A model generated the notes under the pieces. That model saw only the letters and a list, made by a program, of their open reading frames with translations, ran no database searches and was not told the DNA's origin. The translations under genes and the position numbers were made by a program. Below, piece after piece: positions 1 through 11,642 of a DNA stretch of 64,000 bases; position 1 is the stretch's first letter; every line of letters begins with the position of its first letter. The stretch is from contig CAMEVC010000008.1 of assembly GCA_945939115.1 (NCBI GenBank), positions 1 through 64,000 of the forward strand, read 5' to 3'. The stretch comes from an uncultured Eubacterium sp. (GTDB taxonomy: Bacteria > Bacillota > Clostridia > Lachnospirales > Lachnospiraceae).

Positions 1-24
1 CTTAGCAGATTTAATGTTAGCCAA
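1..24 (-). CDS. rpsT: 30S ribosomal protein S20 (N-terminal fragment, truncated by window edge)
   Basis: Reverse strand reads TTG GCT AAC ATT AAA TCT GCT AAG = M-A-N-I-K-S-A-K, typical S20 N-terminus, with GGAGGTG RBS upstream; divergent from gpr as in other Clostridia. Confidence 0.75.
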
Positions 25-230
25 TCCGTACACCTCCAAATCATAATTCAATAATCTTATCTGTTTCGCATTAAAGCCGGACACGGACGTTCTAATGTAA
101 ACATACTCACACATTTTATAGTACAAACATCATAATGTCAATAAGAAAATGAATATTTTGGTATAAAAATATTTTAAAAAACCACAATATTTTGTGGTAT
201 ATCAAGTGAAACATAGAGGTGTATTGTTAT

Positions 231-1046
231 ATGGGAAGAATAGTAGTGAGAACAGATCTGGCAGTTGAAGCAAATGAGGAGGCCATGAATGGCACAGAAC
301 GAATAAAAGGCATAAGGCTTAAAGAGAGCAGACGGTCGAGAACGGGAGTAAAGGTCACTGAATTACAGGTAATGAATCATTATGGGGAAATTGCAATAAA
401 AAGACCAAAGGGAACCTATCTGACTATAGAAGCGCAGGAACTTGCCACAGGGGATGAAGATTATGCCAGTGAAGTAATATCGACGCTGGCAGGATATATA
501 TTTAAACTTATTAAGAGGATGAATAAAAATGTAAAACCACAGAAAATACTTGTCATAGGACTTGGAAACAGAAATATAACGTCTGACTCACTCGGACCTG
601 CTGTGATAGATAACATTTATATAGATATAGGAAAGCAGCAGGAGGCGGGAGTGTGTACATTAAGTCCTGGCGTTATGGCACAGACAGGAATCGAGACAGC
701 AGGCATAATAAAAGGTGTGGTGGAACAGATAAAGCCGGATGTATGTATCGCAATAGATGCGTTAGCGGCAAGGAGTGCAGTCAGACTCAACAGCACAATC
801 CAATTGTCAGACCAGGGGATAAATCCCGGTTCGGGGGTGGGAAATCATCGTGTAGGAATAACAAGGAACAATATAGGAGTTCCGGTGCTGGCAATCGGCG
901 TTCCTACAGTAATAGATGCGGAAGGTATAGTAAAAGGAGCAGGAAAGATGTATGTTACCCCTAAGGATATAGATTCAGATATAAAGAATATCAGCCTGAT
1001 AATTTCCAAAGCGATAAACCGTGTTGGGATTCATATTCACAGCTAA
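231..1046 (+). CDS. gpr: GPR endopeptidase (germination protease); start moved to ATG 231
   Basis: RTDLAVEA N-terminal motif, LVIGLGNRNITSDSLGP and TPKDID motifs of GPR; next to spoIIP. Confidence 0.95.
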   Translation: MGRIVVRTDLAVEANEEAMNGTERIKGIRLKESRRSRTGVKVTELQVMNHYGEIAIKRPKGTYLTIEAQELATGDEDYASEVISTLAGYIFKLIKRMNKNVKPQKILVIGLGNRNITSDSLGPAVIDNIYIDIGKQQEAGVCTLSPGVMAQTGIETAGIIKGVVEQIKPDVCIAIDALAARSAVRLNSTIQLSDQGINPGSGVGNHRVGITRNNIGVPVLAIGVPTVIDAEGIVKGAGKMYVTPKDIDSDIKNISLIISKAINRVGIHIHS

Positions 1047-1077
1047 ACCGAATACAATGTAGTGTTGGAGGTTAGGC

Positions 1078-2190
1078 ATGGGTGATAGAAAGTACAGGCC
1101 TGTATATATGCTTATATGTATGGGATTAATACTGATGATTGTCATTATGAATTATAGCTTTAATGTTATCTGGTACATTCAGAACCGCATTTATGAAAAT
1201 GCGGTTAAAACCCTTTTTCCGGTTGAAACATTTATAGAAGAGGAAAAAGAAGATGATTCCGGCTCTGTATGGGCAGATTCCGAATATATATTTGGAATGC
1301 TTCAGGAGGAAAAAGACCCTGCAACTAAGACAGAAGACGGTGTTGTTGAAGCTGGAGCAGGTGTGGTTAACGAGCAGCCGGGGATTTCTTCAGAGATTCC
1401 CGGAACAGTTTACAATATGACTGACCTTACCAATTATAATTTTCTTATGGGTTTTTATACAGTTACATCAATAACAAGTCTTACACAGGATATTATGCGT
1501 CCGGCTGAATTTCTGGCAAAAGACCTTTCTCTTGAAAAAAATCCGGACGCACCCCAGATACTGATATTTCATACTCACTCTCAGGAGGGATTTACGGATA
1601 CAGTTGAAGGCGACACATCTACTACTATAGTAGGAGTTGGGGATTATCTGGCAGAACTGCTGACAAACACATATGGTTACAATGTTTATCATGACACAAC
1701 TGTTTATGATTATGTGGATGGGAAGCTTGACCGAAGCAAGGCGTATACTTATGCAGAAGAAAATGTAGCTAAAATCCTTGAGGCTAACCCCACAATAGAA
1801 GTAGTTATTGACCTGCACAGAGATGGGGTCGATGATTCGACAAGGCTTGTCACAGAGGTGAATGGGGTATCAATGGCAAAGGTCATGCTGTTTAATGGTA
1901 TAAGCTACAGCAAAACAAAGGGGGATATCGGGTATCTGTATAATCCAAACAGAGACGACAATCTTGCAATGAGCCTGCAGATGTATCTTCTTGGTCAGGA
2001 GTATTATCCGGGATATCTTAGGAAAATATATATTAATGCCTACAGATACTGCCTGCATTTGAAAGGAAGGTCAATGCTTGTGGAGGCCGGAGCACAGACA
2101 AATACAAGCACAGAAGTCAAAAATGCAATGGTTCCGTTAGCAGATATGCTTGACAGGCTGTTAAAGGGAGAAAAGGCGTATCAGGGATAG
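1078..2190 (+). CDS. spoIIP: Stage II sporulation protein P
   Basis: N-terminal TM; ILIFHTHSQE and DLHRDGVD motifs of the SpoIIP amidase. Confidence 0.93.
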   Translation: MGDRKYRPVYMLICMGLILMIVIMNYSFNVIWYIQNRIYENAVKTLFPVETFIEEEKEDDSGSVWADSEYIFGMLQEEKDPATKTEDGVVEAGAGVVNEQPGISSEIPGTVYNMTDLTNYNFLMGFYTVTSITSLTQDIMRPAEFLAKDLSLEKNPDAPQILIFHTHSQEGFTDTVEGDTSTTIVGVGDYLAELLTNTYGYNVYHDTTVYDYVDGKLDRSKAYTYAEENVAKILEANPTIEVVIDLHRDGVDDSTRLVTEVNGVSMAKVMLFNGISYSKTKGDIGYLYNPNRDDNLAMSLQMYLLGQEYYPGYLRKIYINAYRYCLHLKGRSMLVEAGAQTNTSTEVKNAMVPLADMLDRLLKGEKAYQG

Positions 2191-2295
2191 CACACTTGTT
2201 TTCACTTAGCCAAGCTACTATAATGTAGAGCGTGAAAAGTATGGCGGAAAAAGAAATGTATTTGTGTAATCTGCCGTCATGAGAGGAGGATTAAT

Positions 2296-3741
2296 ATGGG
2301 TGTCTTAGATAGTTTACAGCCGGAGAATGTATTCAGATATTTCGAGCAGATATGCAGCATACCGCATGGCTCCGGGAATGTGGAAGCAATAAGTAATTAC
2401 CTGTGTGATTTTGCGAAAGAAAGAGGTCTGTGGTATAAACAGGATGAAAACTTTAATGTGATAATCAAGAAACCGGCAAGCAATGCACAAAGCAGTGCGA
2501 AACCGGTTATTCTTCAGGGACATATTGACATGGTCGCGGTCAAGACAGATGATAAATGCAAAGATATGGAAAAAGAGGGCCTTGATCTTATTGTTGAGGA
2601 TGGATTTGTCAGGGCTGACAGGACAACTCTTGGAGGAGATGACGGAATAGCTGTTGCCTATGCTTTGGCAGTGCTTGACAGTGAAGAACTGATACACCCT
2701 CCGGTTGAAGCGGTCTTTACTGTAGATGAAGAGATAGGAATGTTGGGGGCGTCTTCTATAGACCTTAGCTGTATTGATGGAAATGTAATGTTAAACATGG
2801 ATTCAGAGGAGGAAGGAGTATTTCTTTCAGGCTGTGCAGGAGGTGCAACCCTGAAAGGTGAGTATCCGGTTACAACCTGCAACGAAAGCGGCATAAAGCT
2901 TGATATAAGAGTTACCGGACTTACAAGCGGACACTCTGGTACAGATATTATATTCCAGAGAGCCAATGCTAATATTATCATGGGAAGACTTCTGGCTGCT
3001 GCTGGGATAGACAATATTAGCATAATAGATATTTCGGGAGGAGAGAAGGATAATTCAATAGCTCCATATGCATCTGTTTCAATTCTTGTCCGGGAGAATG
3101 TTATTGCAAATGTGTCAGAAAACCTTGAAACTGCTATCCGGGAACTGAAAAATGAATATACCGTGACTGACCCTGATATGGATATCCGTTTTGGTGGAGA
3201 AGAGTCAGTGAACACAGGTGTTTACGATGAGAAATCCACAGCAATGGTAATAAATGTGCTGAGTCTTATTCCGGATGGAGTGGTGAGAATGAGCAATGAC
3301 ATAAAAGGACTTGTGCAGACCTCATTAAATCTCGGCGTGATGAGGGGAGATAACAGATTATTTACCGCAACATATCTTATAAGGAGCAGTGTGGAGAGTG
3401 AGAAAAAATGTCTTATAGATAAGGTCGCAAAGCTGACCTGTATACTTGGAGGAAGATTCAATCTTACAGGAGTTTATCCTGCATGGGAATTTAAGCGGGA
3501 TTCTGTAATAAGAAATGTAATATGCGATTCTTATAAAGAATTATTTGGTAAGGAAGCTAAGGTTGAGACAATACACGCAGGAGTAGAATGTGGAATAATG
3601 GCAGCCAAAATAGCAGAACTTGACTGTGTTTCATTTGGCCCTGATATCAGGGATATCCATACTGTAAAAGAAAGACTTGATATAGCATCAACGAAAAGGA
3701 CATGGGAGCTTATTGTAAATGTCCTTGAAAAACTTGCGTAA
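2296..3741 (+). CDS. pepD: Aminoacyl-histidine dipeptidase (M20 family)
   Basis: QGHIDMV, GGDDGIAVA, DEEIGMLGA, HAGVECG motifs; RBS GGAGG. Confidence 0.92.
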   Translation: MGVLDSLQPENVFRYFEQICSIPHGSGNVEAISNYLCDFAKERGLWYKQDENFNVIIKKPASNAQSSAKPVILQGHIDMVAVKTDDKCKDMEKEGLDLIVEDGFVRADRTTLGGDDGIAVAYALAVLDSEELIHPPVEAVFTVDEEIGMLGASSIDLSCIDGNVMLNMDSEEEGVFLSGCAGGATLKGEYPVTTCNESGIKLDIRVTGLTSGHSGTDIIFQRANANIIMGRLLAAAGIDNISIIDISGGEKDNSIAPYASVSILVRENVIANVSENLETAIRELKNEYTVTDPDMDIRFGGEESVNTGVYDEKSTAMVINVLSLIPDGVVRMSNDIKGLVQTSLNLGVMRGDNRLFTATYLIRSSVESEKKCLIDKVAKLTCILGGRFNLTGVYPAWEFKRDSVIRNVICDSYKELFGKEAKVETIHAGVECGIMAAKIAELDCVSFGPDIRDIHTVKERLDIASTKRTWELIVNVLEKLA

Positions 3742-3755
3742 CTGTATATTGTGTC

Positions 3756-3815
3756 TGTCGTATCTGTGACATTACATTTTCTATGACGAAAATGTTGCCG
3801 GATACGACATTTTTT
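3756..3815 (+). terminator. Rho-independent terminator after pepD
   Basis: TGTCGTATC...GATACGACA outer stem plus ACATTTTC/GAAAATGT inner stem followed by TTTTTT. Confidence 0.75.
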
Positions 3816-3877
3816 ATGCATATCACGACAGATTTGATACTACATGCAACAAAAGCGATACAATACAATATATATTG

Positions 3878-3906
3878 TTGACAAACATAGCGATTTACTA
3901 TAATCT
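3878..3906 (+). promoter_or_regulatory. Predicted SigA promoter (TTGACA-N17-TAATCT) for the 4087 CDS
   Basis: Consensus -35, 17 bp spacer, -10; leaves a ~170 nt leader. Confidence 0.5.
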
Positions 3907-4086
3907 TTGTATTGTACAGAAACACTTATCTGAGTTCAGCAAGAGCATTTATCTTAAGTTGTACATTTCATTTACCTGCTGATTAGTTGGCAGGTTCTTA
4001 ATCAATCTTTATCCATTTAATGTGGAGACCTTTATTTCCAGTGCACAGGAATATAAGAATATTTTTTCAGGAAAGGACAATTGTAT

Positions 4087-4983
4087 ATGGAATACCAGGA
4101 GTTTATTGAGTATGTTAAGGATAATACGCTGTATTTGACAGGGGAAGGGGGAACCGCAACAATTAACCATGTTATTAAGAATAACGGCTGCGAACTGGAC
4201 GGACTTGTCTTAATGGAAAAGGACAATGATATTGCACCTACAATATATCTTAACAGATTATATGAGGAATATAAGAGCGGTAAGGATATTGATGCTATCA
4301 TAAGAGAAATAGAAACAATATATGTTGATAACAAGCCAAAGCTGTCCTTTGATGTCAATATTCTCAAGAAGTTTGATACAGTAAAAGACAGGATTGTGTA
4401 TAAGGTTATTAATTATCGCAGCAATGAGAAACTGTTAAAGCAGGTGCCTCACAAGAGAATATTAGACCTCGCTGTGGTATTTTACTGTCTTCTTGACCAG
4501 GACAGTGAAAAGAATACAACATCTCTTATCTATAACAGCAATCTGGAATTATGGAAGGTGGATATTGATGACGTGTATAAAGCTGCATTAAAGAATACAC
4601 CGAAGCTGCTGCATAGTAAGATTAGTTCTATGTCCACTTTTTTTAACCAGTGTGGTCTTATTCCGGAGAATGAAGAGATAGAATTAAAGGATTATATTCC
4701 TGGGGATATGTACGTACTGACTAATGAGAGCAGGCTTAATGGTGCTTCCTGTATTCTTTATGAGGATGTACTATATGACTTTGCACACGAGATAGACAAT
4801 GATTTATATATTCTTCCTTCATCTATTCATGAAGTTATATTACTGCCTAAGTTGTCAATATATGAGAAGAAAGAACTTGTAAATATGGTTAGAGAAGTTA
4901 ATACTGAAGGGGTTGATGCTGATGAGGTTCTTTCGGATAATGTATATGAATATAACAGAAAAGACAGAATTATAACTATGTGA
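4087..4983 (+). CDS. Uncharacterised protein, DUF5688-like
   Basis: ORF with RBS AGGAAAGG; resembles the Lachnospiraceae DUF5688 family by recall only (YQEFIEYVKDN N-terminus). Confidence 0.6.
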   Translation: MEYQEFIEYVKDNTLYLTGEGGTATINHVIKNNGCELDGLVLMEKDNDIAPTIYLNRLYEEYKSGKDIDAIIREIETIYVDNKPKLSFDVNILKKFDTVKDRIVYKVINYRSNEKLLKQVPHKRILDLAVVFYCLLDQDSEKNTTSLIYNSNLELWKVDIDDVYKAALKNTPKLLHSKISSMSTFFNQCGLIPENEEIELKDYIPGDMYVLTNESRLNGASCILYEDVLYDFAHEIDNDLYILPSSIHEVILLPKLSIYEKKELVNMVREVNTEGVDADEVLSDNVYEYNRKDRIITM

Positions 4984-5001
4984 TATCAATAGAATAATGA
5001 A

Positions 5002-5075
5002 TGTACATGATGGGATTCGAACCCACGATCTTCCGCTCCGGAGGCGAACGCTCTATCCAGCTGAGCTACATGTAC
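5002..5075 (-). tRNA. tRNA-Arg (anticodon CCG)
   Basis: Reverse strand GTACATGTAGCTCAGCTGGATAGAGCGTTCGCCTCCGGAGCGGAAGATCGTGGGTTCGAATCCCATCATGTACA folds as a cloverleaf; acceptor GTACATG/CATGTAC; loop CTCCGGA. Confidence 0.95.
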
Positions 5076-5139
5076 ATAGAATTATTAGTGGGCGTGTGAG
5101 TAATGTTATGTTGTATAATATTATGTCGCACGCTTATTT

Positions 5140-5168
5140 AATATACATTATTAAATAAAATCTCGCAA
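5140..5168 (-). promoter_or_regulatory. Predicted promoter for tRNA-Arg (TTGCGA-N17-TATATT)
   Basis: Reverse strand -35/-10 with 17 bp spacing upstream of the tRNA. Confidence 0.45.
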
Positions 5169-5277
5169 CAATTGAATAAATTTTTTTCTTTTGTTAGAAT
5201 TAATGCATGTATTTTATATTATCTCATAATGAGAAATCTTATAAGGAGAAATCTCACGCTGAGAAGTTGGAGGAAGC

Positions 5278-5988
5278 ATGCCGGAGCGTATTAATAAGTA
5301 TCTCAGTTCCCATGGAGTGTGTTCAAGAAGGGAAGCAGACAGAATGGTTGCAGAAGGACGGGTCCTTGTGGATGGCAAAACTGCGGTTATGGGTGAGATG
5401 GTGGATGACAGTAATACAATATGTATAGATGGGAGACAGATAAGCAGTGCTTCTCCAGAACAGATTATTATTGCTTTTAACAAGCCTGCAGGGATTGTAT
5501 GCACTACAAAAGATAGACATAACAAGAATAATATTGTTGATTATATTAGGTATCCGGAGAGAATATATCCTGTGGGAAGGCTTGATAAGGAATCAGATGG
5601 ATTAATTCTTCTTACCAATGACGGGGATATGATGGACAGGATATTAAGGTCTGTCAACGGACATGAGAAGGAATATATTGTTTCAGTTAACCGGCCTATT
5701 GATGATACATTTATAAAGCGGATGTCAGAGGGAATATATCTTGAAGAGCTGGAACGCACAACTAAGAAATGTGTTGTCAGAAAGGTATCAGACAGGACAT
5801 TCCGGATAATACTGACACAGGGGCTTAACAGACAGATAAGAAGAATGTGTGACGCTTTAGGATATAAGGTTACAAAGCTTACAAGAATACGCATTATGAA
5901 TATTGAACTGGGGGAGCTTGCTGTGGGACAGTATCGTGAGTTAACAGAGAGTGAAGTTACGGTACTTAAAGAACAGCTTTATAAATAG
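5278..5988 (+). CDS. rluF: 23S rRNA pseudouridine synthase, RluF/RsuA family
   Basis: S4 domain (RINKYLSSHGVCSRREAD), PVGRLDKESDGLILLTNDG, GLNRQIRRMCDALGY. Confidence 0.85.
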   Translation: MPERINKYLSSHGVCSRREADRMVAEGRVLVDGKTAVMGEMVDDSNTICIDGRQISSASPEQIIIAFNKPAGIVCTTKDRHNKNNIVDYIRYPERIYPVGRLDKESDGLILLTNDGDMMDRILRSVNGHEKEYIVSVNRPIDDTFIKRMSEGIYLEELERTTKKCVVRKVSDRTFRIILTQGLNRQIRRMCDALGYKVTKLTRIRIMNIELGELAVGQYRELTESEVTVLKEQLYK

Positions 5989-8022
<2,034 letters not shown>

Positions 8023-8093
8023 TCCTTTTCAAATGTGGTGAAATAGATTATAATGAACAAACTTACACTAATGGGTAGAAAGAAGGAATAAGT

Positions 8094-9026
8094 ATGCCAA
8101 TTAAGATTCAGAGTGACCTTCCGGCTAAGGCAGAGCTTGAGGATGAGAATATATTTGTCATGGATGAGAACAGGGCTATATCGCAGAATATAAGACCTCT
8201 GGAGATAGTTATTCTCAACCTGATGCCAATTAAACAGGATACAGAGCTGCAGCTGCTGAGGGGATTATCTAATACTCCTTTACAGATAGATGTCACATTT
8301 TTACAGATGTCATCACATGTATCTAAGAACACATCAGCTTCTCACATTAAGAAGTTTTACCAGACATTTGATGAAATTAAGCGTAATAACTATGATGGTA
8401 TGATTATTACAGGAGCACCGGTTGAGAAGATGGAATTTGAGGAAGTTAATTACTGGGACGAGCTGACCACTGTTATGGAGTGGTCTAAGAAACATGTAAC
8501 TTCAACAATACATATATGCTGGGGAGCACAGGCAGGGCTTTATTATCACTATGGAATAGAGAAGGTGCTTCTTCCCAAGAAACTGTCAGGTGTGTACAGA
8601 CACAAGGTAATGAAGAGAAAAGAACCTCTTGTAAGGGGATTTGATGATATTTTCATGGCACCGCATTCAAGATATACAGAAGCGAACAGGCAGCAGATTC
8701 TTGCTGATACAAGACTTAAGGTACTTGCAGATTCGGAAGAGGCAGGAATATATATAGTTTTGGGAGATGATGGCAAACAGATATTTGTTATGGGACATCC
8801 CGAATATGACAGACTCACACTCGACCAGGAGTATAAGCGTGATATTGATAAAGGGATAGAGCCGGAACTTCCTGTTAATTATTATCCGGAGGATGACTGT
8901 AACAGAAAGCCAACTCTTTCATGGAGAAGTCATGCTAATAACCTCTATACGAACTGGCTTAATTATTATGTATACCAGATAACTCCTTATGACCTTAATG
9001 AGAGTTATGATAATTACTGTATTTAA
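8094..9026 (+). CDS. metA: Homoserine O-acyltransferase MetA
   Basis: [54 protein letters not shown]. Confidence 0.95.
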   Translation: MPIKIQSDLPAKAELEDENIFVMDENRAISQNIRPLEIVILNLMPIKQDTELQLLRGLSNTPLQIDVTFLQMSSHVSKNTSASHIKKFYQTFDEIKRNNYDGMIITGAPVEKMEFEEVNYWDELTTVMEWSKKHVTSTIHICWGAQAGLYYHYGIEKVLLPKKLSGVYRHKVMKRKEPLVRGFDDIFMAPHSRYTEANRQQILADTRLKVLADSEEAGIYIVLGDDGKQIFVMGHPEYDRLTLDQEYKRDIDKGIEPELPVNYYPEDDCNRKPTLSWRSHANNLYTNWLNYYVYQITPYDLNESYDNYCI

Positions 9027-9067
9027 GCAGGACGGTAAGACATAAAATCTTATAGGAGGGATGATTT

Positions 9068-9217
9068 ATGACAACTTTAAGAGAAAGTGCAATAATGGAA
9101 CTGGAAAAATTACCCGAAGATAAATTGAGTTTTATTATTCAGATAATGCAAGAGGTAAATGGATTATCTTCTTCACCCAAAGGATTATTTAAGACTGTAG
9201 GTAAGTTATGTATATAA
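9068..9217 (+). CDS. Small 49-aa protein, antitoxin-like N-terminus (below ORF-track cut-off)
   Basis: ATG with RBS TAGGAGGG; MTTLRESAIMELEKLPEDKLSFIIQIMQEVNGLSSSPKGLFKTVGKLCI. Confidence 0.5.
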   Translation: MTTLRESAIMELEKLPEDKLSFIIQIMQEVNGLSSSPKGLFKTVGKLCI

Positions 9218-9256
9218 TCAAAAATATATAGGAAAAACAAGAAGGAGACGCTGGAA

Positions 9257-9724
9257 ATGAGTGCTGTTAGAGAAAAAACTAAATGCAGGCTTCTTAAGCT
9301 GGCTGCCATGCTTGCAGTGACGGTTGGAATTATTATGGCTTTCTATGGATTTTATATTATGTCGGAATTGTATTCATTATCAATGTCGGATTCGGGCAAG
9401 GCAATGTATACTGCAATTAAGATGTTAAATATTGCATTCCTCGCAGTGATAGCAGAGGGTGTGTTTTTTGTTATTGCCGGTTTTTATGGAATGATTAATA
9501 TAGGCGATGAGGACGCATCTAAGAAAATCAAGCTATATGGTATAATAATGTGCGTTGCAGGATTAGTTGATTTAATTATTGTGTTTGCTGTTTCACATTA
9601 TGATATAACAGGAAGGACACTGCTTTTAATATGTCTTCCTGTAATTATAGGTGCATTATATCTTGGAGGAGCATTCCTTAATGTAAGTCAGATCAGAGCG
9701 AAGAAGGGTGAAGATAATGATTGA
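9257..9724 (+). CDS. Hypothetical four-TM membrane protein
   Basis: Hydrophobic segments; RBS AAGGAGA. Confidence 0.6.
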   Translation: MSAVREKTKCRLLKLAAMLAVTVGIIMAFYGFYIMSELYSLSMSDSGKAMYTAIKMLNIAFLAVIAEGVFFVIAGFYGMINIGDEDASKKIKLYGIIMCVAGLVDLIIVFAVSHYDITGRTLLLICLPVIIGALYLGGAFLNVSQIRAKKGEDND

Positions 9725-10034
9725 TGCAGAGGGAATAATGCCGCTTAATTTCTTTAAATATAAAGGTGTTTATAGCGGACAGCATAATGGAATGAGGTAT
9801 ATTATAAAACCTGTTGGGGAAAAGCCGGATTTAAAGCTTTCCGCATCAGTGTGGCGGGGGCCTTATGCATCATGTGCTGTAAGCGCGGAGAACATGACAA
9901 CATCTGAATTCGAGCTTACCGAAGAAGGGCGCTTTGCCGCTGTAGAATGGATAAAGCAACAGTATGAGAAAAGAAAAGAATACTGGGATGCAGCTCCATC
10001 CATAAAGCAGGTTGAACCGATTGTACATGAATAA
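9717..10034 (+). CDS. Hypothetical protein, translationally coupled to upstream CDS
   Basis: ATG 9717 overlaps the stop of the upstream CDS (9724). Confidence 0.6.
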   Translation: MIDAEGIMPLNFFKYKGVYSGQHNGMRYIIKPVGEKPDLKLSASVWRGPYASCAVSAENMTTSEFELTEEGRFAAVEWIKQQYEKRKEYWDAAPSIKQVEPIVHE

Positions 10035-10037
10035 ATA

Positions 10038-11561
10038 TTACATGAATTTTCTGTATTCACGAATGAATAACAATAGATATATTATGCAGCATATTGCTGC
10101 ACCGGAAAGCAGGATGACAGGTTCGCCTGCTTTTTTTATTATTACACCGAATATTACACGGCATATTATCCTTGATGAAAAAATAGATATGACTGATGTG
10201 CAAATAGGAATTATTATACTGTCAAAAGGGGATGGAAGTATATTAAGCTTATGGTAAATGTTAAATATATAGAGAAGACTTACTAATATATTACTTGCCA
10301 GTAGTCCGTACAGGTATCCACATATGCCGATATGTGGAATGAATACCAGTATGAAAAGCAGACGAATCATTATTCCTACTATATTAATTATACATGTAAG
10401 ACTTGTGTGACCAAGACCGTTAAGAATACTACCAAGACTGATTTTCAGATATAGGAATGGACAAAGCCAGGCAAGAATACATGTATATATATACACAGAT
10501 GGCTGTGAAAAAATCATGGAACCAAGTCTTGCACCATAATTGATGAACAGAAAAATACTTATGATTCCAAGATTAAGGCACATTGATACAGTACTTTTGA
10601 CAGTGTGGCATAGCCTTAAATTTGATTCTTTTTTATTATTAGTATTATGGAGATGGCTTTCGTCAGATACCTTTGGCAGAAGCATGACAGCAAATGAGTT
10701 GGCAGCAGTGCAGGGAAACATAACGAGAGGAAGGGCCATTCCGGTTATTATTCCAAACTGGCTTATGGCATCATCCTTTGATATGCCGCTGAGTGTAAGG
10801 ATGGCAGGTATAAGGATAGCTTCAGCACTTTCTAACAGGTGCATTATAGTCTGGTTGGTATTAATTGGCAGAGAGAATTTAATAATATGCTTAAACTCCC
10901 GGAAGGAGCAGGAAATGTTCTTATATATTGATTTATTACGTGCAGCGTTACAGACAAGGGGAACAATACAGTATAAACTTGCTGCAAGTTCACCAAATAT
11001 ATTGCCGGCAAGAGCATCTGCGGCTGAAATCAGGGGAACATTGCGTATTTTAACAAAAAGTAGCAGACTTCCTATTCTTGCAAACTGTTCTATAAGCTGT
11101 GAAGATGCCGGGATAAAAGACTCTTTCTGGCTATAGAAATAATTTGATATACAGTTATGTATGCACATGAAGGGAAGTGCAAATGAAATAATCCTTATAA
11201 GATTCTCACATCGTTCTTCCATGAATATCTGGCGTGCGATAAAGCTGCTGTTTGTGAAAAGCAGGACAGAAACAAGACATGATATCAGAACAGAAATGCG
11301 CAACCCTGCAAAAAGCCATTTATAAGATGGTGATGATGCGGAGAATTTAGACACTGATATTGAAAATCCGCTGCAGGATAAGGCAAATGCAAATGCCGCA
11401 AGAGGCATACACATTTGAAATAATCCGACTCCGGTGGCTCCTACATATTTTGTTAACAGTATTCTGTAGTAAAATCCGAGTAATCTTGACAGAACACCTG
11501 CAACAGTGAGAATTGCGGCGGATTTTAAAAGGCTGTTTTTGAAGGATATTCTGTTATTCAT
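10038..11561 (-). CDS. Polysaccharide biosynthesis / SpoVB-like MOP-superfamily flippase
   Basis: SLLKSAAILTVAGVLSRLLGFYYRILLTKYVGATGVGLFQM N-terminus; many TM segments; RBS GGAGG before MNNRIS. Confidence 0.85.
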   Translation of the reverse strand: MNNRISFKNSLLKSAAILTVAGVLSRLLGFYYRILLTKYVGATGVGLFQMCMPLAAFAFALSCSGFSISVSKFSASSPSYKWLFAGLRISVLISCLVSVLLFTNSSFIARQIFMEERCENLIRIISFALPFMCIHNCISNYFYSQKESFIPASSQLIEQFARIGSLLLFVKIRNVPLISAADALAGNIFGELAASLYCIVPLVCNAARNKSIYKNISCSFREFKHIIKFSLPINTNQTIMHLLESAEAILIPAILTLSGISKDDAISQFGIITGMALPLVMFPCTAANSFAVMLLPKVSDESHLHNTNNKKESNLRLCHTVKSTVSMCLNLGIISIFLFINYGARLGSMIFSQPSVYIYTCILAWLCPFLYLKISLGSILNGLGHTSLTCIINIVGIMIRLLFILVFIPHIGICGYLYGLLASNILVSLLYIFNIYHKLNILPSPFDSIIIPICTSVISIFSSRIICRVIFGVIIKKAGEPVILLSGAAICCIIYLLLFIREYRKFM

Positions 11562-11642
11562 GGCGCCTCCGAAGCTTAACTTGTTAACACTATATGCCCG
11601 TGATGAATACAATATTATAAGGAATTGCAGGATGGATTGTTA

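Noticed and set aside
653-964. 103-aa ORF inside gpr
   Set aside because: Alternative frame of a well-supported gene, biased Arg/Cys/Ser composition.
2658-3215. 185-aa minus-strand ORF inside pepD
   Set aside because: Shadow ORF opposite a well-supported gene; no domain recognised.
5002-5075. Mobile element integrated at tRNA-Arg
   Set aside because: Neighbours are ordinary chromosomal genes; no integrase or att repeat seen.
10540-11136. 198-aa + strand ORF antisense to the SpoVB-like gene
   Set aside because: Low-complexity antisense frame with no RBS or family motif; the minus-strand MOP flippase is clearly coding.
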